Positions 51,786 through 61,804 are shown, numbered from the stretch's first letter. The stretch: DNA of 64,000 nt from Limnohabitans curvus (GCF_003063475.1 NZ_NESP01000001.1:2604001-2668000); one strand, 5' to 3'. Translations and numbers: made by a program. The notes: generated by a model not told the origin, from the sequence alone.

Positions 51786-52679
51786 TCAGATCAAACCAGC
51801 GGCGCGCAATGCGCCTTCCACCACGGGTTCGTTGGCGGGGGTGAGTTCGGTCATGGGCAAGCGCAAGGTGGGGCCAGCGAGGCCCATACGCTTCATTGCC
51901 CATTTCACGGGAATGGGGTTGGCTTCCACAAACAACTGCTTGTGAACAGGCATCAATTTGAATTGAATGTCCATGGCGCGTTTCACGTCGCCAGCGATGG
52001 CTGCCATGCACAGCTCGTGCATCAAGCGGGGCGCCACGTTGGCGGTCACGCTGATGTTGCCTTGGCCGCCGCACAGCATCAAGGCCACGGCGGTGGGATC
52101 GTCACCGGAGTACACGGCAAAGCCTTTGGGTACGTCACGAATGAGCCATTGGGCGCGTTCGATGTTGCCGGTGGCTTCTTTGATGCCCACGATGCCTGGC
52201 ACTTGGGCCAAACGCAGCACGGTGTCGTGCGCCATATCGGCCACAGAGCGACCGGGCACGTTGTACAAAATCACGGGCAAGTCCACGGCTTCGGCGATGG
52301 CCTTGAAGTGCAGGTATTGGCCTTCTTGCGTGGGCTTGTTGTAGTAGGGCACCACTTGCAGTTGGCAATGTGCGCCAACTTTCTTGGCGAACTTAGCCAG
52401 CTCGATCGCTTCAGACGTTGAGTTCGCGCCGCAGCCAGCCATGATGGGCACATGACGTTCGGTGTGTTTAGCCGCTTGCTCCACAGACACGCGGATGATT
52501 TCGCAGTGTTCTTCCACATTGACTGTGGGTGACTCACCGGTGGTGCCCACAACGCCGATGCAATCGGTGCCTTCGGCAATGTGCCAATCAATCAGTTTGC
52601 GCAGAGTAGGGTAGTCGACGCTGCCGTCTGTGTGCATGGGGGTGGTCAAAGCCACGATGCTGCCGGTAATGGGTGTCAT
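51786..52679 (-). CDS. dapA: 4-hydroxy-tetrahydrodipicolinate synthase
   Basis: DapA condenses pyruvate with aspartate semialdehyde in the lysine and diaminopimelate pathway. The 297-residue product from ATG 52679 (a TTG 18 bases earlier is possible) starts [20 protein letters not shown]. Pyruvate-binding GTTGESPT, the Schiff-base lysine in [11 protein letters not shown] (Lys167) and the proton-relay Tyr139 in LYNVPGR are all present. It is followed by bamC. Length is normal (about 292). Confidence 0.97.
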   Translation of the reverse strand: MTPITGSIVALTTPMHTDGSVDYPTLRKLIDWHIAEGTDCIGVVGTTGESPTVNVEEHCEIIRVSVEQAAKHTERHVPIMAGCGANSTSEAIELAKFAKKVGAHCQLQVVPYYNKPTQEGQYLHFKAIAEAVDLPVILYNVPGRSVADMAHDTVLRLAQVPGIVGIKEATGNIERAQWLIRDVPKGFAVYSGDDPTAVALMLCGGQGNISVTANVAPRLMHELCMAAIAGDVKRAMDIQFKLMPVHKQLFVEANPIPVKWAMKRMGLAGPTLRLPMTELTPANEPVVEGALRAAGLI

Positions 52680-52734
52680 GTCCGTTGGTTCGGTCAAGGA
52701 AAAACGTTCATTCTAGCGATTGCCAATGACGTTT

Positions 52735-53292
52735 TTAATGGTGAAGTGGGTAACGCGCAGGCGTTTGTGTTTCGAGGCTCTCGCGCACGGCAACGATGCG
52801 TTGCACAAAGCGCTCGGGCTGATCTAGAAAACCTTCCTCAAACGCCACGACCCGTAAGTCTTTGCACGTGGTCAGGAGCTCAGCGGGCTGCAGCAAGAAA
52901 TCTGGGCGCGAGGGTTTGCCCACGCTTTCGTTGCCCGCCGAGAAGGTTTCGTAAATCAGTACGCCGTTGAGGGCCAGGCTGTCCAAGATGTGTGGCCAGA
53001 GCGGGCGCCAGAGGTAGTTGGTGACGACCACGCCGCCAAAGGTGCGGCCTTGCAGCGGCCAAGGGCCGTTTTCGATATCCGCACAAATGGCTTCGCCCAA
53101 AGGGCCCACGGCGGCAATCGCGTCTGGGTTGCGGTCTACGCCAGTCACCGTGTGACCCAACGCTGCAAAGTGGCGCATGTGGCGGCCTTGTCCGCAGGCC
53201 AAGTCCAGCAAAGTGCTGCCAGAAGGCAAGAGGTGCGACCAACGGGCCACCCAGCTAGATGTGGGCTCTTGCCCGTGAAGCATGGCACTCAT
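52735..53292 (-). CDS. Class I SAM-dependent methyltransferase
   Basis: This 185-residue Rossmann-fold methyltransferase has motif I LLDLACGQGRHMRHFAALGH, motif II VTGVDRNPDAIA and a later NYLWRPLWPHILDSLALNGV. The overall pattern resembles TehB and other small-molecule methyltransferases. The substrate cannot be inferred. It starts ATGAGTGCC one base after the stop of a 46-residue membrane protein gene and precedes dapA by 55 bases. An internal ATG three codons in is an alternative start. Confidence 0.82.
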   Translation of the reverse strand: MSAMLHGQEPTSSWVARWSHLLPSGSTLLDLACGQGRHMRHFAALGHTVTGVDRNPDAIAAVGPLGEAICADIENGPWPLQGRTFGGVVVTNYLWRPLWPHILDSLALNGVLIYETFSAGNESVGKPSRPDFLLQPAELLTTCKDLRVVAFEEGFLDQPERFVQRIVAVRESLETQTPARYPLHH

Positions 53293-53293
53293 C

Positions 53294-53434
53294 TCAGAAG
53301 CATCCCCAAACCTGATTCGCCAAAGTCAGCAAAAAATCAGGCCTTAAATACATGGACAGCACACCCAAAAGAACGGCCACGCACACCACACCGATCAGGG
53401 TTTGGCGCAACATCGGATGCGAAAGGATGTTCAT
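53294..53434 (-). CDS. 46-residue single-pass membrane protein, unknown function
   Basis: This short frame reads MNILSHPMLRQTLIGVVCVA, continues VLLGVLSMYLRPDF and ends LLTLANQVWGCF. One hydrophobic segment (about residues 12-30) is preceded by a short, weakly basic N-terminus. The stop lies one base before the methyltransferase ATG, which points to a real, coupled gene. The 5' neighbour is the MFS gene, whose stop is 22 bases upstream. I recognise no family with known function. No strong ribosome binding site precedes it, so expression may depend on read-through from the MFS gene. Confidence 0.55.
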   Translation of the reverse strand: MNILSHPMLRQTLIGVVCVAVLLGVLSMYLRPDFLLTLANQVWGCF

Positions 53435-53456
53435 TTCAAGCGTCAAACGTCAAACG

Positions 53457-54677
53457 TCAAGCGGCAACCGTCTTAGGTGCGCGTTCGATGGCATTTTCTT
53501 TCACGGGCAAATTCACCAAGGCGGCAAACACGCCCAGCGCAATCGAGATGTACCAAACGATGTCGTAGCTGCCGGTCTTGTCATACAAGTAGCCGCCTAG
53601 CCACACGCCCATGAAGCTGCCAATTTGGTGGCTGAAGAACACAAAGCCGCCCAGCATCGACAAGTGCGCCACGCCAAAAATCTGCGCCACCACCGCATTG
53701 GTGGGCGGCACGGTGGAGAGCCACAAAAAGCCCATCACAGACGAGAAGATGTACACGCTTATGGGCGTGAGCGGCGCCAACAAGAACAGCACGATGGCCA
53801 CCGAGCGTGAGAAATAGATGAACGACAAAATCTTGCGCTTGGCCATGCGCTGGCCCAAGCTGCCTGCGATGTAGGTGCCAAACACGTTGAACAAACCAAT
53901 CAACGCCAAAGCAATGCTGGCCACCTCGGGCGACAAACCGTGGTCTTTCAAGTAGCTGGGCATGTGCACGCCAATGAACACGACTTGAAAACCACATACA
54001 AAGTAGCCCGCCATCAGCAGCTGGAAGCTACGGTAATTCATAGCTTCGCGCAGTGCATGCATGATGGATTGGTCGCGGTTGGGCGTGGCACCACCGCCAA
54101 AACCAGGTTCGCGCAGACCGTAGGCGAGGGGGATGATGAGCATGGTCGATAAAGCCAACCACACCAATGCTTCTTGCCAGCCAAAGGTGCTGATGAGATA
54201 GCCCTCCGTGGGAACCATCAAAAACTGCCCAAATGAGCCCGCTGCCGCCGCTACGCCCATGGCCCATGAGCGTTTGGATGCACTCACATTTCGGCCAATC
54301 ACGCCATAAATCACGGCATAGGTTGTGCCTGCTTGGGCCACGCCAATCAGTACGCCAGCCGTGGCGGTAAACAACGCTGGCGTGGACGAATAGGCCATGC
54401 CTGTCAATCCCAACGCGTACAACACGGCGCAAGTCACGATGACGCGGAGGGCGCCAAATCGGTCGGCCAACATGCCCGAGAAAATGCCTGCGAATCCCCA
54501 AGTCAGGTTTTGAATGGCGATGGCCATGGCAAAGTTTTCGCGGGTCCAGTCTTGGGCTTGGGTGATGGGTTGCAGCCACAGGCCAAAGCCGTGGCGCACG
54601 CCCATAGACAAAGTGACAATGGCTGCCCCGCAGGCGAGCACTTGCCACATGGGCAATGTTTTGTTGGTGTGAGTCAT
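53457..54677 (-). CDS. MFS transporter, OFA/monocarboxylate-like
   Basis: This is a 406-residue major facilitator with 12 membrane segments. The N-terminal half reads ACGAAIVTLSMGVRHGFGLW, the loop between segments 2 and 3 is GMLADRFGALRVIV, and the C-terminal half starts at RSFQLLMAGYFVCGFQVVFI. This type is common in Burkholderiales and related to oxalate/formate and monocarboxylate carriers. The substrate is not evident. It heads a minus-strand series and is divergent from parE, with 126 bases between them. Confidence 0.88.
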   Translation of the reverse strand: MTHTNKTLPMWQVLACGAAIVTLSMGVRHGFGLWLQPITQAQDWTRENFAMAIAIQNLTWGFAGIFSGMLADRFGALRVIVTCAVLYALGLTGMAYSSTPALFTATAGVLIGVAQAGTTYAVIYGVIGRNVSASKRSWAMGVAAAAGSFGQFLMVPTEGYLISTFGWQEALVWLALSTMLIIPLAYGLREPGFGGGATPNRDQSIMHALREAMNYRSFQLLMAGYFVCGFQVVFIGVHMPSYLKDHGLSPEVASIALALIGLFNVFGTYIAGSLGQRMAKRKILSFIYFSRSVAIVLFLLAPLTPISVYIFSSVMGFLWLSTVPPTNAVVAQIFGVAHLSMLGGFVFFSHQIGSFMGVWLGGYLYDKTGSYDIVWYISIALGVFAALVNLPVKENAIERAPKTVAA

Positions 54678-54789
54678 GGCGTGACTTTAACCAATGCGGG
54701 CGAGGGGCGCAGTCACAAGGTTGCCAAGGTGATGTCCATGCAAAATTTTTCGATCTGTTGTTTTATACAGTGTTGCATTTGAATCTGTC

Positions 54790-54795
54790 TACAAT
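54790..54795 (+). promoter_or_regulatory. -10 element directly before parE
   Basis: TACAAT, 8 bases before the parE ATG. No Shine-Dalgarno lies between them, so transcription may start at or next to the start codon. The -35 is weak. Confidence 0.4.
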
Positions 54796-54803
54796 GCCGG
54801 CCC

Positions 54804-56783
54804 ATGGCTACAAAGCAACCCACTACACCGCCCCAGTACTCGGAAGGCTCGATTCGCGTCCTCAAAGGACTCGAACCCGTCAAGCAGCGTCCGGGCATGT
54901 ACACCCGCACCGACAACCCGCTGCACATCATCCAAGAGGTGCTGGACAACGCGGCTGACGAAGCGCTCGCTGGACACGGCAAAAAAATTGGCGTCACGCT
55001 GCACAGCGATGGCTCGGTCAGCATCGACGATGATGGCCGTGGCATCCCGTTTGGCATGCACCCCGAAGAAAAAGCCCCCGTCATCGAACTGGTGTTCACC
55101 CGCTTGCATGCGGGCGGCAAGTTTGACAAAGGCTCGGGTGGCGCTTACAGCTTCTCAGGTGGTTTGCACGGCGTGGGGGTGAGCGTGACCAACGCACTGG
55201 CCAAACGCATGGAAGCCACCTCGCACCGCGAAGGTCAAGTGGCCCGCTTGGTGTTTTCAGGTGGCGATGTGGTGGAAAAACTCACCACCCGCAAGCAAGA
55301 ATCAGGCGACCGCAAGCAGGGCACCACCGTGCGCGTGTGGCCCGATGCCAAATACTTTGAATCGTCGGCTTTGCCGATGAACGAGCTGGTGCACTTGCTG
55401 CGCAGCAAAGCCGTGCTCATGCCTGGCGTGAGCGTGACGCTCACAAATGAAAAAACCAAAGACACGCAACACTGGCTCTACAAAGGTGGCCTGCGCGACT
55501 ATTTGATGCAGACCCTGCACGGCGAGCCTGTCATTCCTTTGTTTGAAGGCGATGGCTACGCCGATAGCAACCACGACAGCTTTGCCGAAGGCGAGGGCGC
55601 AGCGTGGGCTGTGGCCTTCACCGAAGACGGCGCTCCTGTGCGCGAGAGCTATGTCAACCTGATTCCCACCAGCGCTGGCGGCACACACGACAGCGGCTTG
55701 CGTGATGGTTTGTTCAACGCGGTCAAGAGCTTCATTGAGTTGCACGCCTTGTTGCCCAAGGGCGTCAAGCTCATGCCAGAAGACGTGTTTGCACGGGCTA
55801 GCTACGTGCTGAGCGCCAAGGTGCTTGACCCGCAGTTCCAAGGTCAGATCAAAGAGCGCCTCAACTCACGCGATGCTGTGCGCTTGGTGTCGAGCTATGT
55901 GCGCCCCACCATGGAGCTTTGGCTCAACCAGCACGTCGAGTACGGCAAAAAGTTGGCTGAGCTGGCCATCAAGGCCGCACAAAGCCGCCAAAAAGCCGGC
56001 CAAAAAGTAGAGAAGCGCAAGGGCTCAGGCGTGGCGGTGTTGCCAGGCAAGCTGACCGATTGCGAAAGCAAAGACACGGCGCACAACGAAGTGTTCTTGG
56101 TTGAGGGCGACTCAGCCGGCGGCAGCGCCAAGATGGGCCGCAACAAAGAAAACCAAGCCATCCTGCCGCTGCGCGGCAAGGTGCTGAACACGTGGGAAGT
56201 CGAGCGAGACCGCTTGTTTGCCAACAACGAAATTCACGACATTTCGGTGGCTGTCGGCGTGGACCCACACGGCCCCAACGACTCGCCCGATATGAGCGGC
56301 CTGCGCTACGGCAAGGTGTGCATCCTGAGTGACGCGGACGTAGACGGCTCGCACATCCAAGTGCTGTTGCTCACGCTGTTCTTCCGTCACTTTCCTAAGC
56401 TCATCGAAGCGGGTCATGTGTTTGTGGCGCGCCCCCCACTGTTCCGCGTGGACACGCCCGCGCGTGGCAAAAAGCCAGCCGCCAAGGTCTACGCTTTGGA
56501 CGAAGGCGAGCTGACCGCCATCCTCGACAAACTGCGCAAAGACGGCGTGGCCGAGGGCAAGTGGAGCATCAGCCGCTTCAAGGGCTTGGGCGAAATGAGC
56601 GCCGAGCAACTGTGGGACACCACCCTCAACCCTGACACCCGCCGCCTCATGCCCGTGCAACTGGGCTTGCTGGACTTTGCAACCACCGAAGGTTTGATCA
56701 CACAACTCATGGGCAAAGGCGAAGCCGCCGCACGCCGTGAGTTGATGGAACTGCATGGCGATTCGATTGAGATTGACGTATGA
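54804..56783 (+). CDS. parE: DNA topoisomerase IV subunit B
   Basis: ParE is the ATPase subunit of topoisomerase IV, which unlinks daughter chromosomes. The 659-residue product has the GHKL ATPase domain ([20 protein letters not shown] and [20 protein letters not shown], with the lid [18 protein letters not shown]). The TOPRIM domain follows with [19 protein letters not shown] and DADVDGSHI. It lacks the insert of GyrB from gram-negative bacteria, which separates ParE from GyrB. It overlaps parC by four bases. Confidence 0.96.
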   Translation: MATKQPTTPPQYSEGSIRVLKGLEPVKQRPGMYTRTDNPLHIIQEVLDNAADEALAGHGKKIGVTLHSDGSVSIDDDGRGIPFGMHPEEKAPVIELVFTRLHAGGKFDKGSGGAYSFSGGLHGVGVSVTNALAKRMEATSHREGQVARLVFSGGDVVEKLTTRKQESGDRKQGTTVRVWPDAKYFESSALPMNELVHLLRSKAVLMPGVSVTLTNEKTKDTQHWLYKGGLRDYLMQTLHGEPVIPLFEGDGYADSNHDSFAEGEGAAWAVAFTEDGAPVRESYVNLIPTSAGGTHDSGLRDGLFNAVKSFIELHALLPKGVKLMPEDVFARASYVLSAKVLDPQFQGQIKERLNSRDAVRLVSSYVRPTMELWLNQHVEYGKKLAELAIKAAQSRQKAGQKVEKRKGSGVAVLPGKLTDCESKDTAHNEVFLVEGDSAGGSAKMGRNKENQAILPLRGKVLNTWEVERDRLFANNEIHDISVAVGVDPHGPNDSPDMSGLRYGKVCILSDADVDGSHIQVLLLTLFFRHFPKLIEAGHVFVARPPLFRVDTPARGKKPAAKVYALDEGELTAILDKLRKDGVAEGKWSISRFKGLGEMSAEQLWDTTLNPDTRRLMPVQLGLLDFATTEGLITQLMGKGEAAARRELMELHGDSIEIDV

Positions 56784-59143
56784 CCGATTTGTTCACCCCT
56801 GGACTGCCCACCGCCATCAATAACAATGATGGCGACGGCGACATCGCGCTGGGCCACTACGCCCAACGCGCCTACCTTGAATACGCACTCAGCGTGGTCA
56901 AAGGCCGCGCCTTGCCCGACGTGTGCGATGGCCAAAAGCCCGTGCAGCGCCGCATTCTTTATTCCATGTCTCGCATGGGTCTGGGCTTCAGCGGCCCTAA
57001 CAACAACACAGGCGCCAAGCCCGTCAAGTGCGCCCGCGTGGTCGGTGATGTGCTGGGCCGCTACCACCCCCACGGCGACAGCGCCGCCTACGAAGCCCTC
57101 GTGCGCATGGCACAAGACTTTGCGCAACGCTACCCGCTGATCGACGGTCAAGGCAACTTCGGCTCACGCGACGGCGACGGCGCGGCGGCCATGCGATACA
57201 CCGAAGCCCGCTTGGCCAAAATCACCACGCTGTTGCTGGACGAGATTGACGAAGGCACGGTCGACTTCCAGCCCAACTACGACGGCTCCACCGAAGAGCC
57301 TAAGCAGCTGCCCGCCCGTTTGCCATTTGCCTTGCTCAACGGCGCAAGCGGCATTGCGGTGGGTATGGCCACCGAAATTCCAAGTCACAACTTGCGCGAA
57401 GTGGCCGATGCGTGTGTGGCACTCATCAAGACCCCCAAGATGAGCGACGCCGAGTTGCTGCAAATCTTGCCCGCGCCCGATTACCCCGGTGGCGGCCAAA
57501 TCATCAGCAGCGCGTCTGACATTGCCGATGCCTATCGCACAGGCCGCGGCTCGCTCAAAGTGCGCGCCCGCTGGACCATTGAAGAGTTGGCCCGTGGCCA
57601 ATGGCAACTGGTGGTCAATGAGTTACCACCCGGCGTGAGCAGCCAACGCGTGTTGGAAGAGATTGAAGAGCTGACCAACCCCAAGGTCAAGACCGGTAAA
57701 AAAGCGCTGAGCGCCGACCAAACCCAACTCAAAGCCACCGTACTGGCCGTGTTGGACGTGGTGCGCGATGAGTCCAGTAAAGATGCGGCTGTGCGTTTGG
57801 TGTTCGAGCCCAAGACCCGCACCATTGAGCAACAAGAGCTCATCACCACTTTGCTGGCGCATACGAGCTTAGAAACTTCGTCGTCCATCAACCTCACCAT
57901 GGTGGGCATTGATGGTCGTCCTGTGCCTAAGTCGCTGCGCGACATGCTGACTGAGTGGATTGAGTTCCGCTCAATCACCATCTTGCGTCGTTCGCAGCAC
58001 CGCTTGAACAAAGTGCTGGACCGCATCCATATCTTGGAAGGTCGCCAGTTGGTGTTGCTCAACATCGACGAGGTGATTGCCATCATCCGCCAGAGCGACG
58101 AGCCCAAACAGGCGTTGATGGAACGCTTCCGTTTGAGCGAACGTCAAGCCGAAGACATCTTAGAAATTCGCCTGCGTCAGCTGGCGCGTTTGGAAGCCAT
58201 CAAAATTGAGCAAGAGCTCAAAGAGCTGCGCGACGAACAAGCCAAGCTGGAAGATATCGTGGGCAACCCATCGGCGCTGCGCCGCTTGATGGTCAAAGAA
58301 ATTGAAGCCGACGCCAAAACCTTTGCCGACCCACGTCGCACTCTGATTCAAGAAGAGAAAAAAGCAGTGGCTGAAGTCAAGGTTATTGACGAGCCAGTGA
58401 CCGTGGTGGTTTCTGAAAAAGGCTGGGTGCGTGCACGCACCGGCCACGGCCACGAAGCCAGCGCCTTTGCCTTCAAGGCGGGCGACGGCTTGTACGGCAC
58501 GTTTGAGTGCCGCACGGTGGACACCTTCATCGCGTTTGGCTCGAACGGCCGCATCTACTCGGTGCCCGTGTCGGCCTTGCCCGGCGCACGTGGCGACGGG
58601 CAACCTGTGACCACGTTGATTGATTTGGAATCAGGTACTCAGTTGCTGCACTACGTGGCTGGCCCTGCAGGCGCGACGTACTTGCTCAGCAGCTCGGGCG
58701 GCTATGGCTTCATGGCCAACATCGAGCACATGATTTCGCGCAACAAAGGTGGCAAAGCCTTCATCACCGTGGGCGAGGGCGAAACCGTGTGCCGCCCATC
58801 ACCTGCCAGCGGGGGCTCGGGCGCGCAGCCTGTGGCACCTGCCACGCATGTGGCTTGTGCGTCTACGGGCGGGCGCTTCTTGACCTTTGAGTTGTCAGAA
58901 CTCAAAGCCATGGAAAAGGGCGGTCGCGGCTTGATGCTGATCGACCTAGAAGCCAAAGACACCTTGGCCGGTGCGGCTGCGTACACACGCAGCGTGCGCA
59001 TCGAAGGCATTGGCCGTGGCGGCAAAGTGCGCGAAGAAACCCTAGAAATTCGCAGCTTGAACAATGCCAAAGCGGCACGCGCCAAGAAGGGCAAAGTGGC
59101 GGACTTGGGCTTTAAGCCGAATGCGGTGGTGCGGGTCGAGTGA
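56780..59143 (+). CDS. parC: DNA topoisomerase IV subunit A
   Basis: ParC is the DNA-cleaving subunit. The 787-residue product opens with [20 protein letters not shown]. The quinolone-determining region reads [20 protein letters not shown], with Ser and Glu at the positions changed in resistant strains, so it looks wild type. The catalytic tyrosine is Tyr140 in [13 protein letters not shown] long coiled-coil and tower region and a C-terminal beta-pinwheel ([20 protein letters not shown] onwards) follow. It is slightly longer than in E. coli (752). A strong terminator ends the parE-parC unit. Confidence 0.97.
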   Translation: MTDLFTPGLPTAINNNDGDGDIALGHYAQRAYLEYALSVVKGRALPDVCDGQKPVQRRILYSMSRMGLGFSGPNNNTGAKPVKCARVVGDVLGRYHPHGDSAAYEALVRMAQDFAQRYPLIDGQGNFGSRDGDGAAAMRYTEARLAKITTLLLDEIDEGTVDFQPNYDGSTEEPKQLPARLPFALLNGASGIAVGMATEIPSHNLREVADACVALIKTPKMSDAELLQILPAPDYPGGGQIISSASDIADAYRTGRGSLKVRARWTIEELARGQWQLVVNELPPGVSSQRVLEEIEELTNPKVKTGKKALSADQTQLKATVLAVLDVVRDESSKDAAVRLVFEPKTRTIEQQELITTLLAHTSLETSSSINLTMVGIDGRPVPKSLRDMLTEWIEFRSITILRRSQHRLNKVLDRIHILEGRQLVLLNIDEVIAIIRQSDEPKQALMERFRLSERQAEDILEIRLRQLARLEAIKIEQELKELRDEQAKLEDIVGNPSALRRLMVKEIEADAKTFADPRRTLIQEEKKAVAEVKVIDEPVTVVVSEKGWVRARTGHGHEASAFAFKAGDGLYGTFECRTVDTFIAFGSNGRIYSVPVSALPGARGDGQPVTTLIDLESGTQLLHYVAGPAGATYLLSSSGGYGFMANIEHMISRNKGGKAFITVGEGETVCRPSPASGGSGAQPVAPATHVACASTGGRFLTFELSELKAMEKGGRGLMLIDLEAKDTLAGAAAYTRSVRIEGIGRGGKVREETLEIRSLNNAKAARAKKGKVADLGFKPNAVVRVE

Positions 59144-59179
59144 CCATCAGTGGACGCTACGCGAGTGGCGTCTTTGAAA

Positions 59180-59210
59180 TAAAAAAGCGGCTCAATGAGC
59201 CGCTTTTTTT
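59180..59210. terminator. Bidirectional terminator between parC and the CxxC protein gene
   Basis: AAAAAAGCGGCTC-AAT-GAGCCGC followed by eight T residues. It serves parC on the plus strand and the converging gene at 59226 on the minus strand. Confidence 0.9.
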
Positions 59211-59225
59211 GTGGGGTGCCAAGAT

Positions 59226-59501
59226 TTAAGCTTTGGCTTTTTCTTTGGTTGCTGCCACTGGGGTCGCCGCTGCGGCTGCTGGGTCAGCCTCTTTCTTGGG
59301 AGGGCTGCAGTCGAAGCACACAAACATGGATGAACCCAAGATGCGTTTGAATGAACCGTTGTTGCGGGGCTTGTGAACGCCGCACTTGATGCAGCTCATG
59401 GTGTCGCCAGTGCGGCCAAGGCCTTCGAATGGTGAACCGCCCTTTTTTGACTTGTAGCGCAAACCATCGTTGGAGATTTCTGTTTTTTCTGGGCGTGACA
59501 T
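59226..59501 (-). CDS. Small double-CxxC protein, probable zinc ribbon
   Basis: This is a 91-residue soluble protein from ATG 59501; a TTG 21 bases earlier is possible. Two CxxC pairs (Cys37/Cys40 in MSCIKCGVHKP and Cys62/Cys65 in FVCFDC), 22 residues apart, look like a zinc ribbon. Between them is a basic PRNNGSFKRILGSSM. The tail is rich in Ala, Lys, Glu and Pro. A role in nucleic-acid or ribosome binding would fit, but no family function is known to me. It converges with parC at a strong shared terminator. Confidence 0.7.
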   Translation of the reverse strand: MSRPEKTEISNDGLRYKSKKGGSPFEGLGRTGDTMSCIKCGVHKPRNNGSFKRILGSSMFVCFDCSPPKKEADPAAAAATPVAATKEKAKA

Positions 59502-59583
59502 TCGTTTTAGTTCTCGGGGCAAAGACGATATTTTCGCAAATTTATCAACCGATCCGCGCAGCCGCCCTTAAAAACCTCAAAAT

Positions 59584-59997
59584 TCACTTCAAAAAACGCT
59601 TCGAGAGCCGCAAAACGCCTGGTCCAATGCGCTGAGAGATGGCTTGGCGGTGTTTGGCGAACAACACATAGGCCGGCTGCAGCACGGGCATGAGCCAGCG
59701 GCGCGATAAAACCCAGGCCAAAACGGGTAGCTTGGCCAGTTTGTAGGCGGTGGCAAACACGGGCACGCCCACCAGCACTTGTCCATCGGCGGTGCGGCCA
59801 TGAATCTGCGCCATGGCGGCTTCGCATGAGATGTTGTGGCCTGCGGCCTCAAAGCCGGTTTGGGTCACGTCTACAAACGCCAACTGGCCTTGCGCGTTAC
59901 GGCTTTGCAAAAACTCCACTTCGGCCACGCACAGCGGGCATTTGCCGTCGTAATACAGCGTGAGTTCAGGGGCGGCGCTGGCGTGTGTCTGTTGCAT
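59584..59997 (-). CDS. DCC-family thiol-disulfide oxidoreductase (DUF393)
   Basis: The 137-residue product from ATG 59997 starts MQQTHASAAPELTLYYDGKC, carrying the DCC motif: YYDGKCPLC with Cys20 and Cys23 in a thioredoxin-like fold. FVDVTQTGFEAAGHNIS and VLVGVPVFATAYKLAKLPVL match the family. Two hydrophobic stretches near the C-terminus may associate with the membrane. The frame is open 42 bases further upstream, but ATG 59997 fits the family length. The partner substrate is unknown. It is divergent from the amidase gene. Confidence 0.85.
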   Translation of the reverse strand: MQQTHASAAPELTLYYDGKCPLCVAEVEFLQSRNAQGQLAFVDVTQTGFEAAGHNISCEAAMAQIHGRTADGQVLVGVPVFATAYKLAKLPVLAWVLSRRWLMPVLQPAYVLFAKHRQAISQRIGPGVLRLSKRFLK

Positions 59998-60064
59998 GGA
60001 TGCAAGGCTAGCACGGCTGCGTCGAGGAGGGCTGATCAAAGGGTAATCGGGCAGAATTCACCGC

Positions 60065-61390
60065 ATGACCCAAACGAGTTTTGACACACACACACCCGCC
60101 GCGCAACGCGTGGCGGATGCGCTAGAAGCCGCAGCCAGCCCCGCCGCACAACACGTGTTCACGCAGCGCTACGCCGACGCGGCACGTGCCACTGCCGAGC
60201 ACTGCGATGCGCAAACACAAGCAGGTCGTAGCCTAGGCGCATTGCACGGCGTGTGCATCACCCTCAAAGACAATTTCGACGTGGCGGGCGAAACCACGAT
60301 GGCGGGTGGTGTGGTGTGTGCTGGTGAAGCGCCTGCACAGCACGATGCGCCCGTGGTGCAACGCTTGCGCGATGCAGGCGCCGTGGTGCTGGGTAAAACC
60401 AACATGAGTGAGTTTGCATTTTCGGGTGTGGGCATCAACCCGCACCACGGCACGCCGGTTAACCCTGCAGACCCAGCGCATGCGCGCGTGCCCGGTGGGT
60501 CGTCGTCGGGTGCGGCCGTGTCGGTCGCGTTGGGCTTTGCCGAGGTGGGTATTGGCACAGACACGGGTGGCTCTATCCGCATCCCCGCAGCTTTGTGTGG
60601 TTTGGTGGGCTACAAAAGCACACAAGCGCGCATACCGTGCACGGGCGTGATGGAGCTTTCGCGCACGCTAGACACAGTGGGCAGCATCACCCGCTCGGTA
60701 CGCGCGTGTTTGGCGGTGGACGCGGTGATGTCGCAGCAGCCATTACCTACGGATGCTGCCAACTTGCGGGGCCTGCGCTTTGCCGTGCCGCAAACTTTGA
60801 TGATGGACGATGTGGATGCCACCGTGGCCCAAGCCTTTGCACGCACCTTGCGCCACATTGCCGAGGCGGGCGCACACGTGGTGGAGATACCTTTCAACGC
60901 GCTGGGTGACATCGCCGCACTCAGCATGCCTGGTGGCTTTTCACCGATTGAGGGCTATGCCGCACACCACGCGCGCTTAGCGCGTGGCGCCAACCAAATT
61001 GACCCACGCGTGGTAGCTCGCATGACGCTGGGCAAAGGCATCACTGCACAAGACTACCTAGCACTGCACAACCGCCGCAACGCGTGGATAGCCGCAGCCA
61101 GGCAAACCCTACACGGCTTTGATGCCATGCTGTGCCCCACGGTGCCGATGGTGGCCCCGTTGATTGAGCCTTTGCTCGAAGACGATGAGGCGTTTTTCAA
61201 AGTCAATCGCTTGTTGCTGCGCAACCCATCGGCCATCAATTACATGGACGGTTGCGCTTGGAGTTTGCCCTGTCACGAGGCGGGTGAACTGCCTGTGGGC
61301 TTGATGGTGTCATCCCTTGCGGGGCAGGACGCGCATCTGGCGCGCGTGGCACTGGCTTTGGAAAACTTAATGAATTCTTTACACAGCTAG
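60065..61390 (+). CDS. Amidase signature-family amidase
   Basis: This 441-residue amidase hydrolyses a carboxamide to acid and ammonia. The Ser-cisSer-Lys triad is visible: Lys68 in GVCITLKDNFDVAG, the cis-Ser in VPGGSSSGAAVSVAL (around Ser146-148) and the nucleophile Ser170 in GTDTGGSIRIPA. The general layout resembles indoleacetamide hydrolase, AtzF and GatA, but it lacks the neighbours of a GatCAB set. The exact substrate is not determined. ATG 60065 follows the divergent DCC gene by 67 bases. Confidence 0.88.
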   Translation: MTQTSFDTHTPAAQRVADALEAAASPAAQHVFTQRYADAARATAEHCDAQTQAGRSLGALHGVCITLKDNFDVAGETTMAGGVVCAGEAPAQHDAPVVQRLRDAGAVVLGKTNMSEFAFSGVGINPHHGTPVNPADPAHARVPGGSSSGAAVSVALGFAEVGIGTDTGGSIRIPAALCGLVGYKSTQARIPCTGVMELSRTLDTVGSITRSVRACLAVDAVMSQQPLPTDAANLRGLRFAVPQTLMMDDVDATVAQAFARTLRHIAEAGAHVVEIPFNALGDIAALSMPGGFSPIEGYAAHHARLARGANQIDPRVVARMTLGKGITAQDYLALHNRRNAWIAAARQTLHGFDAMLCPTVPMVAPLIEPLLEDDEAFFKVNRLLLRNPSAINYMDGCAWSLPCHEAGELPVGLMVSSLAGQDAHLARVALALENLMNSLHS

Positions 61391-61407
61391 ACCACAATGG
61401 CCGCATC

Positions 61408-61426
61408 GAGAGAGAGAGAAAGAGAG
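61408..61426 (+). repeat. GA dinucleotide repeat before the glycine-rich protein gene
   Basis: A GAGAGAGAGAGAAAGAGAG tract lies 6 bases before the start at 61433. Besides being a short repeat, it acts as a purine-rich ribosome binding region. Confidence 0.8.
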
Positions 61427-61432
61427 CGATGT

Positions 61433-61804
61433 ATGACTTCTAAATTTCGCGCATTGGCTTTAGGCGTGTTGTTGGCAGCAAGTGCCTCCACTGCGTTGGC
61501 GCACGGCCCGCACGGTGGGTATCGGGGTGGGTACTACCGTGGTGGTGGCGATTTTTGGTGGGGGCCTGCTTTGGTCGGCGGTGCGATTGTGGGCACGTCT
61601 ATTTATTTGTCGCGCCCTGTGCAGCCGTCTACCGTCATCATCACCAGTCCACCGGCCGTGGTGCTCAACAATCCGCAGCCTACTCAGTGGGTGAACGGCC
61701 AACCCGTGCAAGCGCCTGTCGAGGCGTATTACTGCCGTGACTCTGGCCAATACTTTCCTGTGGTTCAAACCTGCCCGACACCTTGGATGGTGGTGATGCG
61801 ATGA
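61433..61804 (+). CDS. Glycine-rich small secreted protein with C-terminal YxC...YYP...C..PW-type motif
   Basis: This is a 123-residue precursor from ATG 61433. A signal peptide (MTSKFRALALGVLLAASAST, cleaved after ALA) is followed by a Gly-, Tyr- and His-rich stretch (HGPHGGYRGGYYRGGGDF) and a hydrophobic, glycine-zipper-like segment (ALVGGAIVGTSIYL). The C-terminal domain has AYYCRDSGQYFPVVQTCPTP, followed by W. The same layout recurs in the gene at 62245. Probably periplasmic or outer-membrane associated; function unknown. The GA repeat serves as its ribosome binding region, and its stop overlaps the MAPEG gene. Confidence 0.75.
   Translation: MTSKFRALALGVLLAASASTALAHGPHGGYRGGYYRGGGDFWWGPALVGGAIVGTSIYLSRPVQPSTVIITSPPAVVLNNPQPTQWVNGQPVQAPVEAYYCRDSGQYFPVVQTCPTPWMVVMR

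Noticed and set aside
51769..52074. N-terminal extension of bamC through dapA
   Set aside because: The extension is arginine-rich out-of-frame dapA sequence. The lipoprotein signal sequence starts at GTG 51765.
59154..59173. GACGC...GCGTC inverted repeat after parC
   Set aside because: Only five base pairs with a ten-base loop and no T-tract. The strong terminator 7 bases downstream explains the end of the unit.
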